From Chromobacterium sp. IIBBL 290-4 (GTDB lineage: Bacteria; Pseudomonadota; Gammaproteobacteria; Burkholderiales; Chromobacteriaceae): a stretch of 64,000 bases of DNA. Position numbers and translations under genes: made by a program. The stretch is from assembly GCF_024207115.1 (NCBI RefSeq), contig NZ_CP100128.1, forward strand, positions 4,402,001 to 4,466,000. The letters run 5' to 3'. This document shows, in pieces, positions 40,872 to 48,453 of the stretch. The notes beneath the pieces are model-generated. The model worked only from the letters and a program-made list of their open reading frames with translations. It did no database searches and was not told where the DNA came from. How positions within the stretch are numbered: the stretch's first letter is position 1; every line of letters begins with the position of its first letter.

Positions 40872-42200
40872 GGGCGTGTACTGAATTTTGTGTAAACGGA
40901 CATTTGGCAGGAAACTGCCACCTAGTCTGGAGACACAATGAGCTCAAAGAAACACGACGTACCTGACACACTACTGGACAGCTTGCTGGCCGACTATCAG
41001 AAGCCCGAAGACCTCATCGGTGAGAACGGCCTACTCAAGCAACTGACCAAGCTGCTGGTCGAGAAAGCACTGGATGCTGAGATGGCCGCACACCTCGGCC
41101 ATAGCAAACACGAGCCGGTGCTCAATCCAGCCGGCAACACCCGGAACGGCAAGAGCCGCAAGACCCTCAAGGGCGAGTTCGGCGAATTGCCTATCGAAGT
41201 GCCACGAGACCGCCAGGGTACCTTCGAGCCGCAACTCATTCCCAAGCACCAGACCCGCTGGACCGGCTTCGACGACAAAGTCATCTCGCTTTACGCCCGT
41301 GGTATGACTGTTCGGGAAATCCAGGCCCATCTGGAAGAGATGTACGGCACCGAGGTCTCGCCCAGCCTGATCTCCTCCATCACCGATTCCGTCACAGAAG
41401 AGGTCAAGGCGTGGCAGGCTCGCCCCCTGGACTCGCTCTATCCGATCATCTACCTCGACTGCATCCACGTGAAAGTACGTGAGGGAGCTGTACGTGTGAA
41501 AGCCGTCTATCTCGCCATCGGTATTACCCTGGCTGGAGAGAAGGAGGTTCTGGGGATGTGGCTGGCTCAGACGGAAGGAGCCAAGTTTTGGCTTCAGGTC
41601 GTGACCGAGCTGCGTAACCGGGGCGTACAGGACATCTTTATCGCCTGCGTCGATGGTCTGAAGGGTTTCCCGGAAGCGATCGAGGCGGTCTTCCCGAAAG
41701 CAGCGGTGCAGTTGTGCATCGTGCACATGGTGCGACACAGCCTGAACTACGTGTCGTGGAAGCGGCGTGCTGAAGTAGCCGCCGACCTGAAGCGAATCTA
41801 CCAATCGGCCACCCTCGACGAAGCTGAGCAGCGGCTAGGTGAGTTTGAGGCCAAGTGGGATGACGAGTATTTGCCAATTGGTCAGTCCTGGCGGCGCAAC
41901 TGGGCTCGGTTGACGCCATTCTTCGACTACCCGCCGGAGATCAGGAAAGTGATCTACACCACTAATGCCATCGAGTCGGTGAATATGAGTCTGCGAAAGC
42001 TGACCAAGAATCGGGGCTCGTTCCCGAGTGATGAGGCATTGCTGAAACTGTTCTATCTGGCGCTAAGGAACATCAGTCAGAAGTGGACCATGCCGATTCG
42101 GGATTGGAAGGCAGCGCTGACTCGCTTTACCATTCAGTTCGAGGAACGCATTCCACAGGCGTAACCCAAACCCCGTTTACACAAAAATTCGGACACGCCC
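40872..42200. mobile_element. IS256-family insertion sequence
   Basis: The 1329-bp element starts GGGCGTGTACTGAATTTT and ends with the inverse of GGGCGTGTCCGAATTTTT, imperfect inverted repeats of about 28 bp, flanked by GACATC on both sides (40866-40871 and 42201-42206). It holds one intact transposase. The short identical flanks suggest recent insertion. Confidence 0.93.
40938..42164 (+). CDS. IS256-family transposase
   Basis: The product is 408 aa and complete. It has the IS256 layout: LLDSLLADYQKPEDLIGENGL, HEPVLNPAGNTRNGKSRKT, the DDE core with YLDCIHVKV, CVDGLKGFPEAIE and a final TNAIESVNMSLRK. GGAGA lies 10 bases before the ATG. Confidence 0.96.
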   Translation: MSSKKHDVPDTLLDSLLADYQKPEDLIGENGLLKQLTKLLVEKALDAEMAAHLGHSKHEPVLNPAGNTRNGKSRKTLKGEFGELPIEVPRDRQGTFEPQLIPKHQTRWTGFDDKVISLYARGMTVREIQAHLEEMYGTEVSPSLISSITDSVTEEVKAWQARPLDSLYPIIYLDCIHVKVREGAVRVKAVYLAIGITLAGEKEVLGMWLAQTEGAKFWLQVVTELRNRGVQDIFIACVDGLKGFPEAIEAVFPKAAVQLCIVHMVRHSLNYVSWKRRAEVAADLKRIYQSATLDEAEQRLGEFEAKWDDEYLPIGQSWRRNWARLTPFFDYPPEIRKVIYTTNAIESVNMSLRKLTKNRGSFPSDEALLKLFYLALRNISQKWTMPIRDWKAALTRFTIQFEERIPQA

Positions 42201-42327
42201 GACATCCTCTCCGGGGAAGTAAAAAAAGTGGACCCCAGCGCCGGGGCGACCTATGCAATTGGCGAAAAAGTAGAGTTTCGTAATCCAGAACCTTAGAGCT
42301 TTATACGTCACAGGTCTGACACCCTAG

Positions 42328-42353
42328 GTTCTAATCCCCTTTAAAGTCCCCCA
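42328..42353 (+). promoter_or_regulatory. Late-unit upstream motif, copy 4
   Basis: TTTAAAGTCCCCC aligns with the right half of the copies at 18066 and 26330 (16 of 26 positions with 26330). It lies 27 bp before the W gene, just after the IS-split gene. Confidence 0.4.
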
Positions 42354-42380
42354 GGTGGTTTGCGCGGCAACATTGTCCGC

Positions 42381-42725
42381 ATGAACCGCCTATCTGATTC
42401 CCTTCACTGGCAACCCGCGCTGAACTGCCCCGACCTGGTCGAGGCCGAGGCGGACATCGACCAGTGCATCCGCATCATACTGAGCACCCCCAAGGGCAGC
42501 GATCCGCACCGCCCGGACTTCGGTTCCGACATCCATCTGTATATCGATTACCCGGTCACCCAGGCCGTGCCGCATGTGGTGCGCGAAGCCGTGGAAGCGA
42601 TTCGGCAATGGGAGCCGCGCTGCCAGCTGGTGAAGGTGACGCCGTTGATCGACGGCGCCCGCATCGTCTTGCGCGTGATTTGGCGCATCGCCGCTGGCGT
42701 GAGGGAAACGGAGGTCAGGCTGTGA
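42381..42725 (+). CDS. Baseplate protein W (GPW/gp25 family)
   Basis: The product is 114 aa from the ATG at 42381. CIRIILSTPKGSDPHRPDFGSDIHLYIDYPV and AIRQWEPRCQLVKVTPL are the gp25-like lysozyme-fold landmarks. It joins sheath to baseplate. Confidence 0.94.
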   Translation: MNRLSDSLHWQPALNCPDLVEAEADIDQCIRIILSTPKGSDPHRPDFGSDIHLYIDYPVTQAVPHVVREAVEAIRQWEPRCQLVKVTPLIDGARIVLRVIWRIAAGVRETEVRL

Positions 42726-43828
42726 CGCTGCCCGAACCCGACTTCATTGCGCGAGACCCTGCAGTCATCACGGCCGAGCTTATCGCCCAGTACGAGCAGG
42801 AGAGCGGCAAGACCCTGTATCCGGCCCAGGTGGAGCGGCTGTTGATCGACTTGATCGCCTACCGCCAAACCCTGGTTCGCATCGGCATCCAGGAGGCGGC
42901 CAAGCAGAACTTGGTGGCCTACGCCCGCGCGCCGATGCTGGATTACCTGGGCCAGCTAGTCGGCGTCACTCGTCTCCCAGCCCAGCCCGCGCGCGCCACG
43001 CTGCGGTTCAGCCTGGATGCGCCCTTAGCCAGCCCGCTTCCAATTCCGGTCGGCACCCGCGCCGAGAGCGGCGACGGCGTGGTGGCCTTCGCCACCGACG
43101 AGGCCGCCACGCTACCGGCCGGCCGCACATCGCTGGAGATCGCAGCCACCTGCCAGGACGCCGGCAGCGCCGGCAACGGCTGGCAGCCTGGCCAGATCGT
43201 CAACCTGATGGACGACCTGGGCGACATGGACGTGGTGGTAACCAACACGGCGGTGACGGCCGGCGGCGTGGACGAAGAGGACGACGAACGGTTGCGTGAG
43301 CGAATCATGCTGGCGCCTGAGTCATTCTCCAATGCCGGCAGCCGCCAGGCCTACCGTTTCCACGCGCTACGCGCGCACCAGAGCATTGTTGACGTAGCCG
43401 TGCTATCGCCCACGCCTGGCGTGGTCCAGCTCTACCCCTTGCTGAAAACCGGCTTGCCGGACGCCAATATGCTCGCCCTGGTGCAGGCGACCTGCTCGGC
43501 TGAGAAGGTGCGGCCGCTGACCGACCAAGTGCAGACACTGGCACCCGCCGCCGTGGACTATGTCATTGAAGCCCAGCTCAAGTTGTTCTCCTCGGCTGAT
43601 GCGACGTTTGTGCGTAAAGCAGCAAATGAGCGTGCCTCAAGCTATGCCGCCTACCACTCTGCCGCGCTTGGCCGAGACATTGTTCCCAGCCAGGTGATCG
43701 CCGCGCTGCAGGTCGACGGCGTCTATGAAGTGACATTGATCAGCCCGCAGCGGCTGGAGCTCGCTGAGAACGAATGGGCGCGCTGCAGCGCCATCAAGCT
43801 GATGCCTACGGAGGCAACCAATGGCTGA
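42722..43828 (+). CDS. Baseplate protein J
   Basis: The product is 368 aa from a GTG overlapping the W stop (GTGA). PEPDFIARDPAVITAELIAQYEQESGKTLYPAQVERLLIDLIAYRQTL and GVTRLPAQPARATLRFSL are typical of gpJ, a baseplate wedge protein. Confidence 0.94.
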   Translation: MTLPEPDFIARDPAVITAELIAQYEQESGKTLYPAQVERLLIDLIAYRQTLVRIGIQEAAKQNLVAYARAPMLDYLGQLVGVTRLPAQPARATLRFSLDAPLASPLPIPVGTRAESGDGVVAFATDEAATLPAGRTSLEIAATCQDAGSAGNGWQPGQIVNLMDDLGDMDVVVTNTAVTAGGVDEEDDERLRERIMLAPESFSNAGSRQAYRFHALRAHQSIVDVAVLSPTPGVVQLYPLLKTGLPDANMLALVQATCSAEKVRPLTDQVQTLAPAAVDYVIEAQLKLFSSADATFVRKAANERASSYAAYHSAALGRDIVPSQVIAALQVDGVYEVTLISPQRLELAENEWARCSAIKLMPTEATNG

Positions 43829-44402
43829 CCTGCCGCTGCCGCCAGCCCTGGCTGGCGACACCCGCAGCCGCATCCTGGCCGCGCTGTCGGCCAGGATCAG
43901 CGAAGCGGATTTGTCCACGCTCTTGGTCTACCTGGTGGACAACGTGACCCGCTCGGCGCTGCCACACTTGGCCGAACAGCTCAGTCTGACCGGCGCTGAT
44001 GGCTGGGCGCTGGCCGAGTCCGATGATGCGCAACGCAGCCTGATCAAGAGCGCCATTGAACTGCACCGCTACAAGGGTACGCCCTGGGCGATCCGCGAAG
44101 TGATCCGTCGCCTGGGACTGGGCGAGGTGACGCTGGTTGAGGGGCTGGCTAACAAACAACATGACGGCACCACTCGCCGCGACGGGATTTACTTCCATGG
44201 GGAGCCCACCGCATGGGCGCGCTACCGCGTACTGCTGCAGCAGCCGATCACCAACGACCAGGCCAACCAGGTGCGCAGTATGTTGGCCATGTATGCGCCT
44301 GCTCGATGCCACTTGACCAGCCTCGACTTCCAGGGCGTGGCCAACAGTCATAACGGCGCGATTGCCACCCGAAATAAACAATTCAACCGAGGGAGTGCCT
44401 GA
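43821..44402 (+). CDS. Tail protein I
   Basis: The product is 193 aa: LPHLAEQLSLTGADGWALAESDDAQRSLIKSAIELHRYKGTPWAIREVIRRLGLGEV is the gpI pattern. It links baseplate and fibre and overlaps both neighbours. Confidence 0.93.
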   Translation: MADLPLPPALAGDTRSRILAALSARISEADLSTLLVYLVDNVTRSALPHLAEQLSLTGADGWALAESDDAQRSLIKSAIELHRYKGTPWAIREVIRRLGLGEVTLVEGLANKQHDGTTRRDGIYFHGEPTAWARYRVLLQQPITNDQANQVRSMLAMYAPARCHLTSLDFQGVANSHNGAIATRNKQFNRGSA

Positions 44403-46318
44403 TGGCGTATTTGCCGGAAAAGTCCGTCTGGGAGGCGGGCATCTATCAACTGGAGACCTCTGATCCGGTCCTGGCCGGTCCGGATGGCATCGACAACCTG
44501 CAGGGCAAACAGCTGGCCAACCGTACGGCCTTCCTGAAAAAGCAGATCGACGACATCGTGTCCGGCGCGCTGACAGCCGAATACGCCGACCGCCTCAAAA
44601 CCCCGCGCAACATCGCCATGACAGGCGACGGCAGCTGGAGCGTGACATTCGACGCCAGCGGCAACGTCAGCGGTGCGCTGACGCTGGCCAATACCCCGGT
44701 CACGCCCGGTACCTGGGCGATGACCACCGTGGACGCCAAAGGCCGCGTCACCGCTGGCCGCGCGCTGGCGGCTTATGATGTCCCGTCGCTGGATTGGACC
44801 AAGATCATGTCCGGCAAGCCCACCACGCTGGGCGGCTACGGCATTACTGATGCCGCGAGCAAGGCGGACCTGCAAACCGCCGTCAATAATCTGGTGGCCG
44901 GCGCGCCGGGCGCGCTAGACACCTTGCAGGAGCTGGCGGCCGCGCTGGGGAATGATCAGAACTTCGCCGGCACCATTGCCAATACCTTGTCGAACAAGGC
45001 AGACAAAGCCGACTTGGCCAATGCCGGTTTGCTAGGCTTTGCAAAAAACATCACGCAAGGCTCATGCTTGGAGTTTCGGCCGAATGGTTTGTATCACGTT
45101 GCCGATTTAGTCAAAGACAGGCCCATCGCCAGCAATGGCATGCTGGCAGTGAATTTCCTGGTTCCAGGCTGGGGCAGCATTGCCTACCAGTCATGGGGTG
45201 GTGCGACGTTCGAAGCTCGGGTGGAAAATGGTATCTGGCAGCCATGGGTGAAAGTGCTGAAAAGTGGCCAGCAAAGCACGCTGGCCAGCTACGGCATCGC
45301 CGACGCGGTGCCGCTGGATGGTGCCGGCCGAGCCAGCGCGCAATCGTTCCGGGCGGCAAAAGGCCTGCCGATGAATGACTCTGCGGCCGTCGGCTTCGCA
45401 TTCGGGCCGGATGGCGATACCGGCATGTTTGCCGACTATTCCGGCTCCAACCCCAACACCGGCAGTAAAACCATCAATTTGCGGGTTGACTCTAAAGATG
45501 TCCTCGTCGCGGATGTTACCGGCGGGCTTTGGGCGCAAGGTTATGGTTGGCTGCATGATAAGTTCGCATTGTCCAGCAATCCAGTCCTGAAGGGGGTAAC
45601 GAAGATCGAGCGCCTGGCGCCTGACACCATCATCACTGCCCAGGGTGGAGATGAGGGTGGGCAGCTGAATTTTGAGCGGTCGGTAAACTCCAGCCTCAAT
45701 GGTGATGTTGCCATCGATATTTGGCGGAATTGCCTGAGAATTTTTGAGACCGGAGGGGAAAATCGCGGCATAGCCATAGATCTCAGCTCTCTGCCGGCGC
45801 GTATCGGGACACGCCTGGCGACAACTGACGATGTGGCCTCCGCCGCTCCGCCTGGGCAGATCGCATTTTTTGCCCGCGATGCCGCGCCGGCCGGCTGGCT
45901 GAAATGTGACGGCGCGCAAAATGTCTCACGCGTAGCGTATGCGGCGCTGTTTGCCGCCATTGGCGACCGGTTCGGCGTAGGGGATGGCAAAACAACTTTT
46001 GGTATCCCGGACTTACGCGGCGAATTTGTGCGGGGTTGGAGCGCCGGGCGCACAGACGCAGACTCAGGACGCGCTTTTGGCAGTTTGCAAATGGATGCGA
46101 TCCGCAACATTACGGGATCAATCAGCGCGTCTGGTACATGCTTTGATGGCGCGAGTGGAGCCATTGCACTTGCAGACACCCAGTCCGGCTCGGTTGCCAA
46201 TTCTGCGACGCAGAACGGCCGTACCGATGACTTTATCTTTGATGCCAGTCGAGTGGTTCCCGTTTCGAACGAAGTCCGCCCCCGCAACATCGCCATGCTC
46301 GCCTGCATCAAAATCTGA
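44402..46318 (+). CDS. Tail fibre protein
   Basis: The product is 638 aa. The conserved N-terminus (YLPEKSVWEAGIYQLETSDPVLAGPDGIDNLQGKQLANRTAFLKKQID) attaches to the baseplate. A variable beta-rich shaft follows, with short repeats of the type LASYGIADA and LGGYGITDAA. The C-terminal collar is GQIAFFARDAAPAGWLKCDGA, IPDLRGEFVRGW and a final RPRNIAMLACIKI. The tip decides host range. Confidence 0.93.
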   Translation: MAYLPEKSVWEAGIYQLETSDPVLAGPDGIDNLQGKQLANRTAFLKKQIDDIVSGALTAEYADRLKTPRNIAMTGDGSWSVTFDASGNVSGALTLANTPVTPGTWAMTTVDAKGRVTAGRALAAYDVPSLDWTKIMSGKPTTLGGYGITDAASKADLQTAVNNLVAGAPGALDTLQELAAALGNDQNFAGTIANTLSNKADKADLANAGLLGFAKNITQGSCLEFRPNGLYHVADLVKDRPIASNGMLAVNFLVPGWGSIAYQSWGGATFEARVENGIWQPWVKVLKSGQQSTLASYGIADAVPLDGAGRASAQSFRAAKGLPMNDSAAVGFAFGPDGDTGMFADYSGSNPNTGSKTINLRVDSKDVLVADVTGGLWAQGYGWLHDKFALSSNPVLKGVTKIERLAPDTIITAQGGDEGGQLNFERSVNSSLNGDVAIDIWRNCLRIFETGGENRGIAIDLSSLPARIGTRLATTDDVASAAPPGQIAFFARDAAPAGWLKCDGAQNVSRVAYAALFAAIGDRFGVGDGKTTFGIPDLRGEFVRGWSAGRTDADSGRAFGSLQMDAIRNITGSISASGTCFDGASGAIALADTQSGSVANSATQNGRTDDFIFDASRVVPVSNEVRPRNIAMLACIKI

Positions 46319-46329
46319 CGGAGAACACC

Positions 46330-46947
46330 ATGACTGAAACCACACAAAAAACCGTGTATTGCTACAGCGCCGCAACCGGCGAATACGCCGGCGAAACCAC
46401 CGCGCAGCGTTCGCCGCTGGATGTGGATGAGATCTACTTGATTCCGGCCTGGGCCGCCGAAACCGCGCCGCCAGCGGCTGGGCCTCGCCAGGCAGTGGCA
46501 TGGCGGACAGTGGATGGCGCAATTCCGCAGCATTGCATCTTGGGCGGCGGCTGGCAGCTGCTGCCGGACTGGCGCGGCGTGCCGCTGTGGAGCAAGGCCA
46601 CCGCGCAGCCCGTGGCCGCCCAGCTGGGCGACACGCCGGACAGCCTGGAAGCCACCGAGCTGGAGCCGCCGCCGTTTGGCGTCTGGCAAGGCAAAGCGTG
46701 GGCGGTAGACACGACTGCCCAGCAGGCCGCGCAAACCGCTGCAACAGAGGCCGAGATTGCAGCCAAGCGCAGCCAGGCCGACGCCGCCATTATCCCGCTG
46801 CAAGATGCGGCGGACCTGAAGATGGCGACAACGGCAGAGGAGGACCAGTTGACCGCGTGGCGCCGCTACCGGGTGGAGCTGTCGCGCGTGCCGCAACAAT
46901 CCGGATATCCCGGCAAGATCGACTGGCCAACACTGCCTGGCCAATAA
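46330..46947 (+). CDS. Tail fibre assembly protein
   Basis: The product is 205 aa: YCYSAATGEYAGETTAQRSPLD, WRTVDGAIPQHCILGGGWQLLP (repeat-like binding region) and the C-terminal ARRYRVELSRVPQQSGYPGKIDWPTLP type end (here WRRYRVELSRVPQQ). Such chaperones help fibre trimers fold. GGAGA precedes the ATG. Confidence 0.93.
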   Translation: MTETTQKTVYCYSAATGEYAGETTAQRSPLDVDEIYLIPAWAAETAPPAAGPRQAVAWRTVDGAIPQHCILGGGWQLLPDWRGVPLWSKATAQPVAAQLGDTPDSLEATELEPPPFGVWQGKAWAVDTTAQQAAQTAATEAEIAAKRSQADAAIIPLQDAADLKMATTAEEDQLTAWRRYRVELSRVPQQSGYPGKIDWPTLPGQ

Positions 46948-46962
46948 GCATTGAGAAGCAGC

Positions 46963-46994
46963 GGCCGAGTGAGTGTTGGAGCACCCACTCGGCC
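46963..46994. repeat. Hairpin after the fibre assembly gene
   Basis: GGCCGAGTG...CACTCGGCC is a perfect 9-bp inverted repeat without a following T run. It may be an RNA structure or a weak terminator between the tail operon and the methylase gene. Confidence 0.4.
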
Positions 46995-47101
46995 AGCTGA
47001 CCCGCAGACGAGACCTGCAAGTCAACCCAAGGCTAGCTACCGTAGGCCCACGGTATCAACAAGCCTATCGGGATATTTCGCAATAAGAAAGAGTCTTGCA
47101 G

Positions 47102-47878
47102 ATGTTACAAATCACAGCATCCCCCATTGTTCCGTGGGTCGGCGGCAAACGCCGTCTGGCAAAACATATCCTCCCGCTTTTCCTGGAACATACCTGCTAC
47201 GTTGAGCCGTTTTGCGGAGCCGCCGCATTGTACTTCCTGAAAGAGCCAGCCAAAGTTGAGGTGATCAATGATGTGAACGGCGAACTGGTCAACCTCTACC
47301 GGGTGGTACGTCATCATCTTGAGGAGTTTGTCCGCCAATTCAAATGGTCACTGACCTCGCGGCAAATCTTCAAGTGGCTGCAGATTACGCCGGAGGAGAC
47401 TCTAACCGATATCCAGAGAGCAGCCCGATTCTTCTATCTGCAGAAAATGGCCTTTGGTGGCAAGGTAGATGGCCAGAATTTTGGCACGGCCACCACCAGC
47501 CCACCCAGACTCAATTTACTGCGGCTGGAAGAAGACTTATCAGCTGCCCACCTTCGCCTGAGCCGCACCTACATCGAAAACCTGGACTGGGCCGACTGCA
47601 TCAAGAAGTACGACCGCGACCATACACTGGTCTACTGCGATCCACCGTACTGGGGTACCCAAGGGTACGGTGTTGAATTTGGACTGCATCAGTACCAGCG
47701 TATGGCCGAGCTGGCCAGGAACATAAAGGGGCACATGATCATTTCGGTCAACGACATCCCGGAAATGCGCCAGGCGTTTGACGGGCTGACGATTGAAAGA
47801 GTGGATATCAACTACAGCGTAGGAGGAGGCTGCCGCAGTAAGGAGAGGAAGGGCGAGCTGATCATACGCAACTGGTGA
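47102..47878 (+). CDS. DNA adenine methylase (Dam-like)
   Basis: The product is 258 aa. The motif order is that of the Dam/D12 class: PWVGGKRRLAKHIL (SAM-binding FxGxK type), YVEPFCGAAALYF, NDVNGELVNLYR, LVYCDPPYWGT (catalytic DPPY) and KGELIIRNW. It methylates N6 of adenine at an unknown site. No restriction partner is beside it, so protection of phage DNA, in the place of Mu mom, is likely. An in-frame TTG six bases upstream is less likely. Confidence 0.93.
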   Translation: MLQITASPIVPWVGGKRRLAKHILPLFLEHTCYVEPFCGAAALYFLKEPAKVEVINDVNGELVNLYRVVRHHLEEFVRQFKWSLTSRQIFKWLQITPEETLTDIQRAARFFYLQKMAFGGKVDGQNFGTATTSPPRLNLLRLEEDLSAAHLRLSRTYIENLDWADCIKKYDRDHTLVYCDPPYWGTQGYGVEFGLHQYQRMAELARNIKGHMIISVNDIPEMRQAFDGLTIERVDINYSVGGGCRSKERKGELIIRNW

Positions 47879-47897
47879 CAAGCGTCTAGAAACAGCG

Positions 47898-47921
47898 AAG
47901 GGGCCAAGAGGCCCCTTAAAA
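47898..47921 (+). terminator. Terminator after the methylase gene
   Basis: AAGGGGCC-AAGA-GGCCCCTT forms an 8-bp stem, 20 bases after the stop. The tail AAAAT is poor in T, so it may act in both directions. Confidence 0.6.
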
Positions 47922-48003
47922 TGCAATTCTGTTGCAGATGCTGCAAAATGGACGAATCCCATTTATCGCGCAGATTGGCGCTCAATTTTCGCGCCGCGCT
48001 TCA

Positions 48004-48009
48004 GCTGAC
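48004..48009. repeat. Right copy of the prophage target-site duplication (GCTGAC)
   Basis: It directly follows the right phage end (CGCGCTTCA) and matches 7106-7111. Confidence 0.8.
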
Positions 48010-48018
48010 CCACCGTAG

Positions 48019-48110
48019 GTCGGATGCCCCGCCCACGGGGCGATCCGACATCCTCACACGGCTACCATCTGAATCTGCGGAACGCCCGGCGGAGCCGGGC
48101 TTTCGCCCTA
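48019..48110. repeat. REP-like intergenic palindromes
   Basis: GTCGGATGCCCCG pairs with CGGGGCGATCCGAC (48019-48049). A second stem, GCCCGGCGGAGCCGGGC, lies at about 48084-48100, followed by CGCCCTACC. They look like mobile-repeat (REP) units and may end transcription between the convergent transporter and ferredoxin genes. The phage inserted next to them. Confidence 0.55.
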
Positions 48111-48114
48111 CCGC

Positions 48115-48453
48115 TCAATAATCCGGGCAGGAAACATCCCAACCCGGCCCCTCTTCCACCGCCAGATGGCAAGCCAAGCGCCAAGGCTCGGCCTCCTGCC
48201 ACTCTTCGCGCGCGGCCTGAGCCGCATCGATGGCCCCGGCGCGCAGCAGCACATTGCGCTCCTTGCGGCTGGGCCGCTGCGGCGCGGCCATGCCAGACAC
48301 CCTGACCTTGCAAGTGCCGCAGGTTCCCTGCCCGCAGCGCCAATGCAGCGGCACATCGGCCAGCCGGGCGACATCCAGCAGATTGTCGCCCGCCATCGCC
48401 TCGGCCTGATGCAACAGCGCGCCGCGGGCATCCAGAAAACGGATGACAGCCAT
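48115..48453 (-). CDS. 2Fe-2S ferredoxin-type protein
   Basis: The product is 112 aa. The plant-type cluster motif is WRCGQGTCGTCKV, with a fourth Cys in RLACHLAVEE; a late CPDY is also present. It transfers electrons; the partner is unknown. Its start overlaps the moeA stop by one base, so the pair is co-transcribed. Confidence 0.88.
   Translation of the reverse strand: MAVIRFLDARGALLHQAEAMAGDNLLDVARLADVPLHWRCGQGTCGTCKVRVSGMAAPQRPSRKERNVLLRAGAIDAAQAAREEWQEAEPWRLACHLAVEEGPGWDVSCPDY

Larger units (their letters stand above)
40707..42296 (+). pseudogene. Small accessory gene split by an IS256-family element
   Basis: The 5' part (40707-40871) encodes MTRRINDIADVYAAAHNTVA and on to VTRDI. The 3' part (42207-42296) continues LSGEVKKVDPSAGATYAIGE and ends PEP-stop. 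Removing the IS and one GACATC copy restores an 84-aa frame without a mismatch. The product looks like a small beta barrel (VGDVVKVKLLSGQLL). GGAGG lies before the ATG. The function is unknown; it is extra to the standard V-W gene order. Confidence 0.85.
7112..48003. mobile_element. Mu-like transposable prophage, about 40.9 kb
   Basis: The element begins TGAAGGGGTG and ends with the inverse of TGAAGCGCGG, giving TG...CA ends and a 7-bp imperfect terminal inverted repeat, flanked by GCTGAC on both sides. It contains transposase A/B, GemA, Mor, Mu-type head genes and a contractile tail module. The early genes run leftward toward the left end and the late genes rightward, unlike Mu itself. All core modules are present; the only clear damage is an IS256-family insertion in a small accessory gene, so the phage may be viable. 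Confidence 0.92.

Noticed and set aside
47102..47878. Methylase as half of a restriction-modification system
   Set aside because: No endonuclease-like gene lies beside it; the neighbours are a fibre assembly gene and the phage end.
7120..47972. Alternative prophage ends at TGAGAGATAAA (7120) and TTTATCGCGCA (47972)
   Set aside because: The two ends match each other, but the flanking bases (AGGGG and GATTG) are not duplicated. The pair 7112/48003 has both a terminal repeat and a 6-bp duplication; the inner matches are better read as transposase sites.
48019..48110. CRISPR-like repeats
   Set aside because: There are two different palindromes without regular spacing or repeated units; they fit REP-type elements.
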